From positions 1 through 64,000 of the forward strand of contig JAUIMC010000013.1 of NCBI GenBank assembly GCA_030433215.1: 64,000 nt of DNA, given 5' to 3'. The translations under genes were made by a program, and so were the position numbers. Source of the stretch: Alphaproteobacteria bacterium. GTDB lineage: Bacteria; Pseudomonadota; Alphaproteobacteria; Caulobacterales; Parvularculaceae. Shown here piece by piece: positions 1-9,435 of the stretch; position 1 is the stretch's first letter, and every line of letters begins with the position of its first letter. The notes under the pieces are model-generated. The model was not told the DNA's origin, made no database searches, and saw only the letters and a list, made by a program, of their open reading frames with translations.

Positions 1-263
1 GACAGATAGTGGCTGATATAGTCTTCCGGGAAGCGCGAGATCCGAAAGCCCTTTTCGCGCGAGACCCGCCTGAAGCCTTCGGCGAGATAGTGATAGGCGA
101 TGAGGTCGAAACCGAAGGGGGCGACGAAATTGATAAAATAGCGCTTCAGCGCTCCGGTATCATGGATAGCGAGCGTGTCGCGGATGAAGGCGTCGATATG
201 GTCGCGCAAGGCCCGGTCCCCCTGAAATTGTTCAGTTCGGCTCTGCGGCGCCCCCCGTCTCAT
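1..263 (-). CDS. LuxR-family regulator, autoinducer-binding domain (partial, C-terminus off window)
   Basis: Reading leftward from an ATG at 261-263 there is an open frame of 87 codons with no stop before the window edge. A good ribosome site (CAGGGAG) lies just upstream of this ATG. The protein reads like the start of a LuxR-type autoinducer-binding domain: a helix around residues 20-47, then FGFDLIAYHYL (50-60) and RFPEDYISHYL (77-87). Family members bind acyl-homoserine lactones, or in LuxR solos other ligands, and activate transcription through a C-terminal helix-turn-helix that would lie outside the window. The position that is usually the conserved Trp of TraR/LuxR (W57) appears to be Tyr82, which may point to a solo or altered ligand; this is inference. 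No luxI-type synthase is in the window. It is divergent from mutL. Confidence 0.7.
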   Translation of the reverse strand, partial: MRRGAPQSRTEQFQGDRALRDHIDAFIRDTLAIHDTGALKRYFINFVAPFGFDLIAYHYLAEGFRRVSREKGFRISRFPEDYISHYL

Positions 264-416
264 GAACTCCCTGCGGCTACAAAACGCTGAAGCGGCGGGC
301 CCTGTAATGTAGGGAAGGAAAAGCCCTGCGCGCAATGAAAATCGGCCTCACAACCCTGTGCAAAACCCGGCTTTCGGCGCTGTTTGCGAGCCTCTTGCAA
401 CTTGCCATAATCGGGC

Positions 417-2312
417 ATGGCGAATCGCGCGCATCAGGCCCTTGAGGGCTCCTCCCTTATCCAGCGGCTGCCCCCCGGGGCGGTGAACCGCATTGCGGCG
501 GGCGAGGTCATCGAACGGCCCGCGGCGGTCGTCAAAGAGATCGTTGAAAATGCAATTGATGCGGGCGCGACCCGCATCGACATCGAGATCGAGCATGGCG
601 GCAAGTCGCGCATCTGCGTCACCGACGACGGCTGCGGCATGGGCCCGGACGACCTGACGCTCGCGGTGGAGCGCCATGCGACGTCGAAACTCGCGCCCGG
701 CGCCGACGGCGATTACGACCTCATGAACATCGCGACCATGGGCTTTCGCGGCGAGGCGCTGCCCTCGATCGGCGCGGTCGCAAGATTGTCGATCACCTCG
801 CGCGCCAAAGACGGCGCCGACGCCTGGACGCTGTCGGTGGAGGGCGGCGTTCAGAAGGGACCGTCGCCGGCCGCGTTTGGCGGACACGGAACCCGCATCG
901 AGGTCCGCGATCTTTTTTACGCGACGCCGGCGCGGCTGAAATTTCTGAAATCCGATCAGGCCGAAACGACAGCGGTGGGCGAGACCGTGCGCCGTCTCGC
1001 CATGGCGCGCCACGAGATTGCCTTCACGCTTTCCTCGTCGGGCCGCAAGATGCTGAACCTCGCGGCGGAGGCGCCGGGCGAGGACGGGCGCCTGCGCCGC
1101 CTGGCGGCGATTATGGGCCGGGAGTTCGGCGATAATGCGCTCGCCATCAGGGCCGAGCGCGACGAGGCGAGGGTGTCGGGTTTTGCGGGGTTGCCGACCT
1201 ATAATCGCGGCCTGCCGGACAAGCAGTTTTTGTTCGTGAACGGACGGCCGGTGCGCGACAAGCTGATTGTCGGGGCGGTGCGCGGCGCCTATGCGGATTT
1301 TCTCGCCCGCGACCGGCATCCGGCGGTGGCGCTGTTTCTCGATCTCCCGGCGGAAATGGTGGACGTCAATGTCCATCCGGCGAAAACCGAAGTGCGGTTC
1401 CGCGACGCTGGCGGGGTGCGCGGGCTTCTCATCGGCGCGTTGCGCCATGCGCTTGCGGAAGCTGGCCATCGCGCCTCGACCACGGTGAGCGCCTATGCGC
1501 TCGGCAAGATGGCGCCGCAATCGTCTGGTCCGGTGACGCCGATGCGGGGTGGTTATCGCGCGCCCGCGCCGAACCCCTATGCGCGCGACTGGCAGGCGCC
1601 GCTTGGCGGCGAAGCCGGGCTTGGCGACCGGCCGCGCGGCTTCGAGGGCGGCTTTGACGGCGGAGGCGGCGTCGGCGCGCCCAGCGCGCGCACGGAACCG
1701 GAAAGCCCGGCGCCTCAGGGCGAAACGCAAAACCATCCGTTAGGCGCGGCGCGGGCCCAGCTTCACGAAACCTATGTGGTCGCGCAGACGCAGGACGGGC
1801 TCGTCATCGTCGATCAGCACGCGGCCCATGAGCGCCTCGTCTATGAAAAGATGAAAGCCGCCCTGGAAGGCGGCAAGGTCCCGAGCCAGGGGCTCTTGCT
1901 GCCGGAAGTGGTTGATCTGACGACGGACGAGGTCGACCGGCTGGCGCTGCGCCTCGACGAGTTCGCCGCGCTCGGTCTCGTCATGGAGCGGTTCGGCGAA
2001 GATGCGGTGATGGTGCGCGAAACCCCGGCCATGCTCGGCGAGGTCGACATCAAGGGCCTCGTCCAGTCCCTCGCCGACGATCTTTCCGCGCTGGGCGAAA
2101 GCCTCGCCTTGAAAGAACGGCTGGAAGAGGTCTGCTCCTCCATGGCCTGTCACGGCTCGATCCGCTCCGGACGGCGCATGACCGGCGAGGAAATGAATGC
2201 GCTCCTGCGCCAGATGGAGGCGACGCCCCATTCCGGCCAGTGCAATCACGGCCGGCCCACTTACGTGGAATTGAAGCTCGCCGACATCGAGCGGCTCTTC
2301 GGGCGGCGTTAG
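417..2312 (+). CDS. mutL: DNA mismatch repair protein MutL (endonuclease type)
   Basis: 631 residues, the usual length. MutL couples mismatch recognition by MutS to strand incision. The N-terminal GHKL ATPase is clear (ENAIDAG near residue 42, [13 protein letters not shown]), followed by the transducer domain with [12 protein letters not shown] near residue 318. A Gly/Pro-rich linker covers about residues 370-440. The C-terminal dimerisation domain carries the metal-dependent endonuclease motif DQHA-x2-E-x4-E beginning at D466, with supporting ACHGS and QCNHGRPT motifs near the end. This is the nicking type of MutL found in bacteria without MutH. The ATG at 417 has only a weak ribosome site; no better in-frame start precedes the conserved [10 protein letters not shown] segment. 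The next gene starts immediately after its stop codon. Confidence 0.97.
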   Translation: MANRAHQALEGSSLIQRLPPGAVNRIAAGEVIERPAAVVKEIVENAIDAGATRIDIEIEHGGKSRICVTDDGCGMGPDDLTLAVERHATSKLAPGADGDYDLMNIATMGFRGEALPSIGAVARLSITSRAKDGADAWTLSVEGGVQKGPSPAAFGGHGTRIEVRDLFYATPARLKFLKSDQAETTAVGETVRRLAMARHEIAFTLSSSGRKMLNLAAEAPGEDGRLRRLAAIMGREFGDNALAIRAERDEARVSGFAGLPTYNRGLPDKQFLFVNGRPVRDKLIVGAVRGAYADFLARDRHPAVALFLDLPAEMVDVNVHPAKTEVRFRDAGGVRGLLIGALRHALAEAGHRASTTVSAYALGKMAPQSSGPVTPMRGGYRAPAPNPYARDWQAPLGGEAGLGDRPRGFEGGFDGGGGVGAPSARTEPESPAPQGETQNHPLGAARAQLHETYVVAQTQDGLVIVDQHAAHERLVYEKMKAALEGGKVPSQGLLLPEVVDLTTDEVDRLALRLDEFAALGLVMERFGEDAVMVRETPAMLGEVDIKGLVQSLADDLSALGESLALKERLEEVCSSMACHGSIRSGRRMTGEEMNALLRQMEATPHSGQCNHGRPTYVELKLADIERLFGRR

Positions 2313-2888
2313 GTGGCTGATCTCATTGAGCGGTTGAGATTGTTGAAAGCGGCTGGCGGCTTGAAGGCAGACAGTAAATTTTCCAACATTTTATTTCCTC
2401 CGCTTTCAACAAATGAAATACTTGCTGCTGAAGAAGCGTTGGGGTTTCAGCTTACGCCTGTTTTGCGTCGTATTTATACTGAGACCGCCAATGGGGGCTT
2501 TGGGCCCTCATATGGGTTGCTCGGCGTATGCGGCGGCATGCTGAACGAAGATGGTAATGACGCGACGCGTCAATACACACAGTACCGAGAATTAGACCCT
2601 AATGACGCCCATTGGTTTTGGCCCGAAGGGGTTCTGCCTCTCGGTCATCTCGGCTGTGCGATGTACCTTTGTGTCGATTGTTCTCGGCAAGACGGGCCAG
2701 TAATTTGGTTTGAACCGAATGCCCATTTGGATGGGGAAACCTGGAAAACGTCTTTTGTTCCTTTTGCGCATAGCACTGAAGAGTGGCTTGCAGCGTGGCT
2801 GGATGGAAACGATATTTTTGACGCAAAAGCGGAGGGCCTTCTTTCGAAGCATTTGAGCAGCTTTGACTGTGCCGGCGGTCAGCATTGA
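2313..2888 (+). CDS. SMI1/KNR4 (SUKH)-family protein
   Basis: 191 residues. A GTG start abuts the mutL TAG with no gap, so it is probably translated by coupling or read-through of ribosomes. The pattern LSTNEILAAEEALGFQL, then RRIYTETANGGFGP and YGLLGV, is the SUKH fold signature (acidic helix, LG, then NGG and G). SUKH proteins commonly neutralise toxins of contact-dependent or polymorphic toxin systems, though many have unknown roles. No toxin gene is adjacent. Base composition is visibly lower in GC than mutL or the next gene, with A/T-ending codons, which suggests transfer into this position. The immunity function is inference from the family. Confidence 0.75.
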   Translation: MADLIERLRLLKAAGGLKADSKFSNILFPPLSTNEILAAEEALGFQLTPVLRRIYTETANGGFGPSYGLLGVCGGMLNEDGNDATRQYTQYRELDPNDAHWFWPEGVLPLGHLGCAMYLCVDCSRQDGPVIWFEPNAHLDGETWKTSFVPFAHSTEEWLAAWLDGNDIFDAKAEGLLSKHLSSFDCAGGQH

Positions 2889-2940
2889 TTGCTGTGACTC
2901 AATATATAACCATAAAGTAGATAAACCGGGAGGAGCACTG

Positions 2941-3546
2941 ATGAAGCACAGCCTGATGGCGGCGGCGATCGCCGCCCTTCTGATGTTGGGCGGGCCTGCT
3001 TTCGCCGCCGACAAGGCGGAGGCCTATGAGCCCATGGCGCCCTTCGCCAAGCTCGCCGGCAAGGCCTGGCGGGGCGAGGGCGTCGGCCCCAATGGTCAGC
3101 CCGTGGTCGATATTGCGCGCTATGAATTCATTCTCGGCGGGCGCGCCTTTCAGTCCACCCATCGCCTGGAGAACGGAAGCTATGGCGGGCGCACCATCAT
3201 CTTCTATGACGAGGGCGCGAAGAAACACATCTTCCATTATTTCACGACTGCGGGCTTTCACACCACCGGCGAAATCACGCCGAGCGAAGACGGCTTCACC
3301 GCAGTGGAGAAAGTTGAGGGCCATGACGCCTTCGCCGAAGTGCATTCAAAAGCCGTCTATGGCGACGGGACGATCCGCATCGTTTCCTCTCATGTGACGC
3401 ATGACGGCGTGAAGTCCGAAGGCGAAGGTCTTCTCTATCGTGAAATCGACGATCCGGGCCCCTTGTTCTTCGACGAAGCGGACGCGCTTTTCGGCAAGCG
3501 CACGGACGTCAAGGACGCGCATGACCGTTACTCGGACAAGGACTGA
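2941..3546 (+). CDS. secreted protein, DUF1579-like (tentative)
   Basis: 201 residues from an ATG preceded by a strong GGGAGGAG ribosome site; an upstream in-frame start at 2863 is not needed. A signal peptide covers residues 1-22 ([13 protein letters not shown], cleavage after AFA). The mature part is beta-rich, with [20 protein letters not shown] and [10 protein letters not shown], resembling DUF1579/lipocalin-like barrels that begin with a short weight/scaffold strand and a LGGR turn. Assignment to DUF1579 is from memory of the pattern only. The stop codon overlaps the start of the nitroreductase gene by one base (TGATG), so the two are likely one operon. The function is unknown. Confidence 0.8.
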   Translation: MKHSLMAAAIAALLMLGGPAFAADKAEAYEPMAPFAKLAGKAWRGEGVGPNGQPVVDIARYEFILGGRAFQSTHRLENGSYGGRTIIFYDEGAKKHIFHYFTTAGFHTTGEITPSEDGFTAVEKVEGHDAFAEVHSKAVYGDGTIRIVSSHVTHDGVKSEGEGLLYREIDDPGPLFFDEADALFGKRTDVKDAHDRYSDKD

Positions 3547-4229
3547 TGGCTGACCCGACCTTCACGGCGCTTGCCGATCTTGGCGATCATATCGCGCGGT
3601 CCGATGAGGACATGCAGACGCGCGCCGCGGCGTTTTTCGAGGAAATGAAGCGCCGCCATACGGTGCGTGACTTTTCCGACAAGCCCGTGCCGCAGGCCGT
3701 GATGGAGGCCTGCATCGCGGCGGCCGGCCGCGCGCCGTCGGGCGCCAACCATCAGCCCTGGTTCTTTGGCCTTGTGGGCGATCCCGCCGTGAAGCGCGAG
3801 ATAAGGCTGGCCGCGGAGGAGGAAGAACGCGCCTTTTACGCAGGCCGCGCCGGCGAGGAATGGCTCGATGCGCTCGAGCCCATCGGCACCGACGCGCAAA
3901 AGCCGTTCCTTGAAACCGCGCCCTGGCTTATCGCCGTATTCGCCCAGCGCCGGGGCGGCGTCGAGGCCGGCATGGACAGGAAAAATTACTACATCAATGA
4001 AAGCGTCGGCATCGCCTGCGGCTTTCTCATCGCCGCGCTACACCATGCGGGGCTCGCCGTCCTGACGCATACCCCCAATCCCATGAGTTTTCTTAATATG
4101 AAACTCGGCCGTCCGGCTACGGAGAAACCCTATCTCCTGATCGTCGCGGGCCATCCCGCGCCGGATGCGAAGGTTCCCGATCATGCGCTGATCAAGAAGC
4201 CCTTATCGGACATCATGAAAGTCTATTGA
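3546..4229 (+). CDS. nitroreductase family protein
   Basis: 227 residues. FMN-dependent nitroreductase fold: [14 protein letters not shown] near residue 35 (flavin-binding Arg), then [13 protein letters not shown] near residue 60 (Ser/Asn contacts and entry helix), and a C-terminal [10 protein letters not shown]-type strand ([12 protein letters not shown]) before the end. This arrangement is closest to the subgroup that includes iodotyrosine-deiodinase-like and BluB-like enzymes. The substrate is not predictable from sequence. It would act in the cytosol as a homodimer using NAD(P)H. Its start overlaps the stop of the upstream secreted protein by one base. Confidence 0.9.
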   Translation: MADPTFTALADLGDHIARSDEDMQTRAAAFFEEMKRRHTVRDFSDKPVPQAVMEACIAAAGRAPSGANHQPWFFGLVGDPAVKREIRLAAEEEERAFYAGRAGEEWLDALEPIGTDAQKPFLETAPWLIAVFAQRRGGVEAGMDRKNYYINESVGIACGFLIAALHHAGLAVLTHTPNPMSFLNMKLGRPATEKPYLLIVAGHPAPDAKVPDHALIKKPLSDIMKVY

Positions 4230-4383
4230 GGCTTTCCTGCGTTTCCCGATCCGATAGCGCTTCGGCTTTTCAGCTTTGCGCGAATCGCAAATCAGACTAA
4301 GCGTCCTAAATGCTGATTCGGCGCGGGGGAGAGCGCGCCGGACGCGCCTGCAAGGCGGAGCGTTCGCGAAGAGGGAGATTGCA

Positions 4384-4797
4384 ATGGGCATGATCAAGGA
4401 GTTTCAGGAGTTCGCCGTCAAGGGCAATGTCGTCGACATGGCCGTCGGCATCATCATCGGCGGCGCCTTCGGCACCATCGTCAAATCGCTTGTGGACGAT
4501 GTCATCATGCCGCCCATCGGGCTTCTTCTCGGCGGCATCGATTTTTCCAACATCGTCATCACGCTGAAAGAGGCGACCGCCGACGCCGAAGCGGTGACCA
4601 TGAATATCGGCATGTTCATCAACAATGTGATTTCCTTCCTGATCGTCGCCTGGGCGGTGTTCCTGCTGGTGAAAGGCATGAACAGCCTGAAGAAAAAAGC
4701 CGAGGCCGAACCGGAAGCGGCGCCGACGCCGGTCGAGCCGCCGAAGGAGCAGGTGCTGCTCGCCGAAATTCGCGATTTGTTAAAGGCGCGCGCCTAA
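4384..4797 (+). CDS. mscL: large-conductance mechanosensitive channel MscL
   Basis: 137 residues, the normal MscL length. MscL is an inner-membrane pentamer that opens under membrane tension to release solutes on hypo-osmotic shock. The N-terminal amphipathic helix ([19 protein letters not shown]) leads into TM1 ([24 protein letters not shown]), a periplasmic loop, TM2 (about residues 77-98) and a cytoplasmic C-terminal helix ([12 protein letters not shown]). The start at 4384 follows a GAGGGAG ribosome site; a longer upstream frame is not part of the family. It is followed by a clear intrinsic terminator. Confidence 0.97.
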   Translation: MGMIKEFQEFAVKGNVVDMAVGIIIGGAFGTIVKSLVDDVIMPPIGLLLGGIDFSNIVITLKEATADAEAVTMNIGMFINNVISFLIVAWAVFLLVKGMNSLKKKAEAEPEAAPTPVEPPKEQVLLAEIRDLLKARA

Positions 4798-4830
4798 GAC
4801 CAACACAGAACTACCCCACCCAGTGAGAAG

Positions 4831-4867
4831 AAACCCGGCCCTTGAGCGATCAGGGGCCGGGTTTTTC
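4831..4867 (+). terminator. rho-independent terminator after mscL
   Basis: Ten-base-pair GC-rich stem (AACCCGGCCC pairing with GGGCCGGGTT across a short loop near 4841-4853) followed by a T run at 4862-4866. It lies about 34 bases after the mscL stop codon. Confidence 0.85.
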
Positions 4868-4940
4868 TATTTAAACAAGAAACTGACACGGCGATTATTT
4901 TTCCTTGACTTGGCAGGTTCCCCCTTCAACTATTTTGCCC

Positions 4941-5093
4941 ATGCGGGGATTCTTGAAATATTGTGTTGTCGCGGTTGTGTTGTTGGGCGTTGGGTCATGC
5001 ACCGATGATTCCGGGCGTTCCGCGCGAAGCCAGCAAGCCATAACGTGGGATTCCGCCCTCACGGGCTGGGACAAGAGCAGGTGGGGCGAGTAA
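4941..5093 (+). CDS. small putative lipoprotein
   Basis: 50 residues from the ATG at 4941. A short charged N-terminus (MRGFLKY) is followed by a hydrophobic stretch (CVVAVVLLGVGS) and Cys19, giving a lipobox-like VGSC, then a polar 30-residue tail with WDSALTGWDKSRW. Cleavage would leave a tiny lipidated peptide. The stop codon overlaps the start of the next gene (TAATG), indicating translational coupling. An upstream in-frame ATG at 4905 would place unrelated residues before the signal and is less likely. No known family recognised. Confidence 0.5.
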   Translation: MRGFLKYCVVAVVLLGVGSCTDDSGRSARSQQAITWDSALTGWDKSRWGE

Positions 5094-5629
5094 TGAAAGT
5101 TGACCTTAAGTCCGCTATCGCCGGCATGATGGTCGGGGCCGTGGGCGTGTCGCTCGCTTTGGCGGAGCAAATTTCCGTTCCCCATGAGTTCACGGCCGGG
5201 ACGACAGCGCGCGCCAGCGAGGTGAATGAGAATTTCTCTGTCTTACAAGAGGAGTCCAACGCCCAGGATATCCGCATTTCTGAACTTTCGGACGCGGTGG
5301 AGGGCCTTGGGGGCGCAGAGCAACTATATTGCATCAGGGATTTTCGAAGCACGGCGACGGTTGGGGACGGCCACGGGAGCGAGGTCGATGACGGCTTTCC
5401 CGTTCCGCGCATTACCCATTTGCCTGACACCACCATTGTGGCGCTGACGCCGACCGGCGCAATCTGTTTCGCTCCGTCCGATCCAAACGCTTTTATCGTA
5501 ACGGACCTAGCGACCCTTACCGATGAGGGCTGGCGGCTGCTTAATCTTTATCCAAGCCATGTCCCCAGATACTCCACCAAACGAGTCCCCCCAGAAGAGT
5601 TGGAAGATCTCTACGTCTTCGGGCGCTGA
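5093..5629 (+). CDS. exported protein with ARASEVNENF segment
   Basis: 178 residues. The start overlaps the stop of the small lipoprotein gene; GGTGGGGCGAG upstream serves as ribosome site. A signal peptide covers residues 1-24 (cleavage near LALA). It is followed by FTAGTTARASEVNENFSVL, a short segment recurring near the N-terminus of many bacterial surface proteins and phage tail proteins, usually just before a coiled coil. A heptad-like helix (about residues 45-75) follows. The rest is a small domain with two Cys (about residues 82 and 127). Function unknown. Together with the upstream lipoprotein it forms an isolated two-gene unit between the mscL terminator and lepA. Confidence 0.7.
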   Translation: MKVDLKSAIAGMMVGAVGVSLALAEQISVPHEFTAGTTARASEVNENFSVLQEESNAQDIRISELSDAVEGLGGAEQLYCIRDFRSTATVGDGHGSEVDDGFPVPRITHLPDTTIVALTPTGAICFAPSDPNAFIVTDLATLTDEGWRLLNLYPSHVPRYSTKRVPPEELEDLYVFGR

Positions 5630-5724
5630 GGGGGTATGACCCCAAGGCCGGTTTGTTCATTCTCCAGCCCTGCAACATGAATTTGCGGATTGTTCTGTAC
5701 TGAGCCTTCGCCTATATCCGCGCG

Positions 5725-7524
5725 ATGACCCCGCTCAAGAATATCCGCAATTTCTCGATCGTCGCCCATATCGACCACGGCAAGTCGACGCTGGCCGACC
5801 GCCTGATTCAGGTGACCGGCGGGCTGACGGACCGCGAGATGAAGGAGCAGGTGCTCGATTCCATGGATCTGGAGCGCGAGCGGGGCATCACCATCAAGGC
5901 CCAGACCGTCCGCCTCAAATACCAGGCGAAGGACGGCGAGGACTATATTCTGAACCTCATCGACACGCCGGGCCATGTGGACTTCACCTATGAGGTTTCG
6001 CGCTCGCTCTATGCCTGCGAGGGCGCGCTCCTGGTGGTGGACGCCAGCCAGGGCGTCGAGGCCCAGACGCTCGCCAATGTCTATCAGGCGATCGACGTCA
6101 ATCTCGAGATCGTGCCGGTCCTGAACAAGGTCGACCTGCCCGCCGCCGACACCGAACGGGTGAAAGCGCAAATCGAGGACGTCATCGGCATCGACGCCTC
6201 CGAGGCGCTGGAAATTTCCGCCAAGACCGGCATGGGCGTGCCGGACGTCCTTGAAGCGATCATTGCGCGCCTGCCCGCGCCGCAAGGCGACGAGACCGCG
6301 CCCCTGAAAGCGCTCCTCGTTGACTCATGGTACGATCCCTATCTCGGCGTCGTCGTTCTCGTGCGCGTCTATGACGGCGTCATGAAAAAGGGCATGCGCG
6401 TGCGCATGATGGGCGCCAAGGCGACCTACACGCTCGAACAGGTGGGCGTCTCGACGCCGAAGAAAACGCCCGTCGACGAACTCGGCCCCGGCGAGATCGG
6501 CTATTTCACCGCCTCCATCAAGGAAGTCGCCGAGACGGCGGTGGGCGACACCATCACCGAGGAAAAGCGCCCCTGCGAAAAGGCGCTGCCGGGCTTTAAA
6601 CCGTCCGTGCCCGTGGTTTTCTGCGGCATCTTTCCCGTCGACGCCGGGGACTTTGAGGATCTGCGCGACGCCATGGGCAAGCTCAGGCTTAACGATGCGA
6701 GCTTCGAGTTTGAGATGGAGACCTCGGCGGCGCTCGGCTTCGGTTTCCGCTGCGGGTTTCTAGGGCTCCTGCATCTTGAGATTATCCGCGAGCGCCTCGA
6801 GCGGGAGTTCAATCTCGATCTCATCACCACGGCGCCGAGCGTCGTTTACGACCTCCATCTCACCGACGGGACGAAGATCGAACTGCATAACCCGGCGGAC
6901 ATGCCGGACCCGGTCAAGATCGATCATATCGAAGAGCCATGGATCAAGGCGACGATCATGGCGCCCGACGACTATCTCGGGGCGATCCTGAAACTCTGCG
7001 AGGAACGCCGCGGCGTGCAGAAGGACCTTACCTATGCGGGCTCGCGCGCCATGGTGGTTTACGAGCTGCCCTTGAACGAGGTGGTGTTCGACTTTTATGA
7101 CCGGCTGAAATCGGTGTCGAAAGGCTATGCGAGTTTCGACTATCAGATTACGGAACATCGCACCGGAAGTCTCGTGAAGATGCAAATCCTCGTCAATGAC
7201 GAGCCGGTGGACGCGCTGTCGATCATCGTTCACCGCGACAAGGCCGAAGCGCGCGGGCGCGCCATGTGCGAAAAGCTGAAAGACCTGATCCCTCGCCACC
7301 AGTTCAAAATTCCGGTGCAGGCGGCGATCGGCGGGCGCGTGATCGCGCGTGAAACTATTGCGGCCTTGCGCAAGGACGTCACCGCGAAATGTTATGGTGG
7401 CGACGCGACGCGCAAACGCAAACTTCTGGAAAAACAAAAAGAGGGCAAGAAGAAGATGCGCCAGTTCGGGCGCGTCGAAATCCCTCAGGAAGCGTTCATC
7501 AAGGCGCTGAAAATCGACAGTTAA
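5725..7524 (+). CDS. lepA: elongation factor 4 (LepA)
   Basis: 599 residues, full length. LepA is a ribosome-associated GTPase that affects translation initiation and back-translocation. The G domain is at the N-terminus: AHIDHGKST (G1), ERERGITI (switch I), DTPGH (G3), NKVD (G4) and SAKTG (G5). Domain II follows, then the EF-G-like domains and the LepA-specific C-terminal tail rich in Lys ([15 protein letters not shown], near residue 570), which reaches into the ribosome. The usual lepB partner is not adjacent; the gene appears monocistronic. Confidence 0.98.
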   Translation: MTPLKNIRNFSIVAHIDHGKSTLADRLIQVTGGLTDREMKEQVLDSMDLERERGITIKAQTVRLKYQAKDGEDYILNLIDTPGHVDFTYEVSRSLYACEGALLVVDASQGVEAQTLANVYQAIDVNLEIVPVLNKVDLPAADTERVKAQIEDVIGIDASEALEISAKTGMGVPDVLEAIIARLPAPQGDETAPLKALLVDSWYDPYLGVVVLVRVYDGVMKKGMRVRMMGAKATYTLEQVGVSTPKKTPVDELGPGEIGYFTASIKEVAETAVGDTITEEKRPCEKALPGFKPSVPVVFCGIFPVDAGDFEDLRDAMGKLRLNDASFEFEMETSAALGFGFRCGFLGLLHLEIIRERLEREFNLDLITTAPSVVYDLHLTDGTKIELHNPADMPDPVKIDHIEEPWIKATIMAPDDYLGAILKLCEERRGVQKDLTYAGSRAMVVYELPLNEVVFDFYDRLKSVSKGYASFDYQITEHRTGSLVKMQILVNDEPVDALSIIVHRDKAEARGRAMCEKLKDLIPRHQFKIPVQAAIGGRVIARETIAALRKDVTAKCYGGDATRKRKLLEKQKEGKKKMRQFGRVEIPQEAFIKALKIDS

Positions 7525-7600
7525 AGACGTCTTTCCGCTTGCTTGCCTCTCTTGCGCGGACCCCTTAGGCTGTCCGCGATCAGGGTAAGGCGGGGCGATC

Positions 7601-8620
7601 ATGAAGTATTCTATTGGATTATTTGCGGCTTTTCTGGCGGCGGGCGCTGCGTTCGCGCAGGAAGAAACGCCGGCCGAGCCGACCCTTAGAACTTCTCCGG
7701 CCTATCCTGCGGCCTGCCGGCAGGCGCTCGGCGAGAACGCGCCGCCCCAGCATGTGTCGGTCATGTTCGACGTATCGAAAGACGGCGAAACGGAAAATGT
7801 GCGCGTGCGCGAAATCCCTCATGACTGTTTTACTGACTCCGTTATCGCTGCGGTTCGCGATTGGGTTTATGAACCGCGCCGCGTTGATGACCGGCGCGCA
7901 ACTGAAGAAGACCTCGAGGTCACTTTCACTTTTGTCCTTGAAGAGCCAACGCAAGCCGAGGAATTCGACGTCAAGCCGCTGCTTCGTCAGCCGCCGGTCT
8001 ATCCCGTGGGATGCATGCGCAAAGCCGATGAGTTGGAGAGGGTGCTTGTCGAGTTTGACGTCGATGTGGACGGGGAGACCGAAAACATATCGGTAGTGGA
8101 CACGACCAACAGCTGTTTGAACAACTCGGCTGTTGTTTCGATTGAGGAGTGGAAATACAGGCCCAAAATTTTTGAAGGAAAAGCCGTTCCCCGGGAAAAT
8201 GTGCAGACGATAATCACCTATCACCTATCCGACGAGCGGCGTGGGTCTCGTCCAGGCGTTGCGAAGAAACTCATGCGCGCGCAAAAGCGCGTTGCGAAAG
8301 ATAAAGATGCTGGCGCGGCCTTCGCGATCCTGGATGAGGTTGAGGAGAGATTTGGCGAGAACTTTTCCGTTGAGGAGCTTTCCGCCTTCCACCAGGTGCG
8401 CGGCATGGCGCTCTTGCAGACAGGGGACTATGCCGGCGCGCTCGATGATTTTCGCATTGTCAAACGCTTGGGTGTGAACGACACAGACACATCTCAGGTC
8501 ATCAACGAGATGATCCTGAAACTGGAGGCGGAGTTGGGGATCGCTTCGGCGTTGCTCGGTCCTGATCAGCAACCGGAAAGCGGCGGCGAAGAAACAGAAG
8601 GCGCTCCGCCGTCGGAATAA
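7601..8620 (+). CDS. secreted protein with two TonB C-terminal-type domains and TPR-like tail
   Basis: 339 residues with a signal peptide (cleavage after AFA near residue 19) rather than the N-terminal membrane anchor of a true TonB. Two successive copies of the TonB-C motif are visible: TLRTSPAYPAAC ... VSVMFDVSKDGETENV ... VRDWVYEPR (about 28-100), and LLRQPPVYPVGC ... VLVEFDVDVDGETENI ... IEEWKYRPK (about 127-200). Each copy has a Cys after YPxx and another near its middle (PHDC, TNSC), suggesting an intradomain disulfide. About residues 230-310 look helical and repeat-like, ending in an acidic tail. Such proteins are common in Hyphomonadaceae-like genomes; the partner is unknown. A GGGGCG ribosome site precedes the ATG. 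Confidence 0.8.
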   Translation: MKYSIGLFAAFLAAGAAFAQEETPAEPTLRTSPAYPAACRQALGENAPPQHVSVMFDVSKDGETENVRVREIPHDCFTDSVIAAVRDWVYEPRRVDDRRATEEDLEVTFTFVLEEPTQAEEFDVKPLLRQPPVYPVGCMRKADELERVLVEFDVDVDGETENISVVDTTNSCLNNSAVVSIEEWKYRPKIFEGKAVPRENVQTIITYHLSDERRGSRPGVAKKLMRAQKRVAKDKDAGAAFAILDEVEERFGENFSVEELSAFHQVRGMALLQTGDYAGALDDFRIVKRLGVNDTDTSQVINEMILKLEAELGIASALLGPDQQPESGGEETEGAPPSE

Positions 8621-8668
8621 GCGTTTTCAAGGCGCTTTGCCGCCGGAAACCGCTTTTGCCGGCTGGCC

Positions 8669-9340
8669 TTAAAACCTAACCGTAAGACCGAGACTCAAGA
8701 CGGGGTGAAACGGAAAGTCGTCGAGATCGTCGGCGAGCCTTTGCGCCTCTTCATCAAGATCGTCCTGAAACGCCGGATCGCTGGCGAGAAGGCCGCCGGT
8801 CGCCTCAAGCGTCACATCCGGGTCGCCGATATAGGCGGCGCCCAGCATCGCCTGGAAGCCGAAGCGTTTTATCGCGTTCAGTCCGTTATTGAAGCCGACG
8901 CCAAGAAACGGCGCGGCGTTGTTCCAGTCCGATGTGCCGGTGAGCATGCCGACTTCCTGCGGCGTATAGGTGCGGTCGCCGATTTCCACGGGCCGGGACG
9001 GCGTCGCGCCAAGATCGATGGACCGGCCGGAAAAATAGGCGCCGCCGGAAACGCGGAAGCCGTTCGCGAAGGGGTGGATGTCAAGCGCCGTTAGGCCGGC
9101 GGTGAAACCGACATCGAGATCGTAGCTGACATCGTCGATGGTTTCGGAAAGCGAGAGGTCGGCGTAGCGGAACCCGGCGCGCGCCGCGACGAAGGGGCTG
9201 ACCTTGTAAAGCGCGTCCGCGCCGATCCCGTCCGTTCCGACCGAGGGGCCGACCGAAAAGCCGGTGGTCTGCGCCAGGGCGGCGCCCGGCGCGCAAAGAA
9301 GCGCGCTCGCCGCCGCAAGGATGTGCAGAATGTTGCGCAT
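8669..9340 (-). CDS. outer-membrane beta-barrel protein
   Basis: 223 residues. A signal peptide (residues 1-23, cleavage after ALA) is followed by alternating amphipathic strands typical of small 8-stranded barrels, such as FVAARAGFRYADLSL and FRVSGGAYFSGRSIDL. The protein ends in LSLGLTVRF, the aromatic C-terminal residue used by the BAM machinery. A helical acidic stretch near residues 185-210 probably forms a surface or periplasmic loop. The barrel fold is inferred from strand pattern; no specific porin family is recognised. Confidence 0.8.
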   Translation of the reverse strand: MRNILHILAAASALLCAPGAALAQTTGFSVGPSVGTDGIGADALYKVSPFVAARAGFRYADLSLSETIDDVSYDLDVGFTAGLTALDIHPFANGFRVSGGAYFSGRSIDLGATPSRPVEIGDRTYTPQEVGMLTGTSDWNNAAPFLGVGFNNGLNAIKRFGFQAMLGAAYIGDPDVTLEATGGLLASDPAFQDDLDEEAQRLADDLDDFPFHPVLSLGLTVRF

Positions 9341-9435
9341 GGGGTCCTCGTGAAATCCGCTTCGGAGTTGACGGGGACGCTAGCGGCCGAAGGTAAAGGC
9401 GGCGGCAAGAGGGACGATAAAATGCTTGTTTCTGC

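Noticed and set aside
348-1736. A 462-codon frame opposite mutL
   Set aside because: Arg/Ala/His-rich shadow of mutL with no motif.
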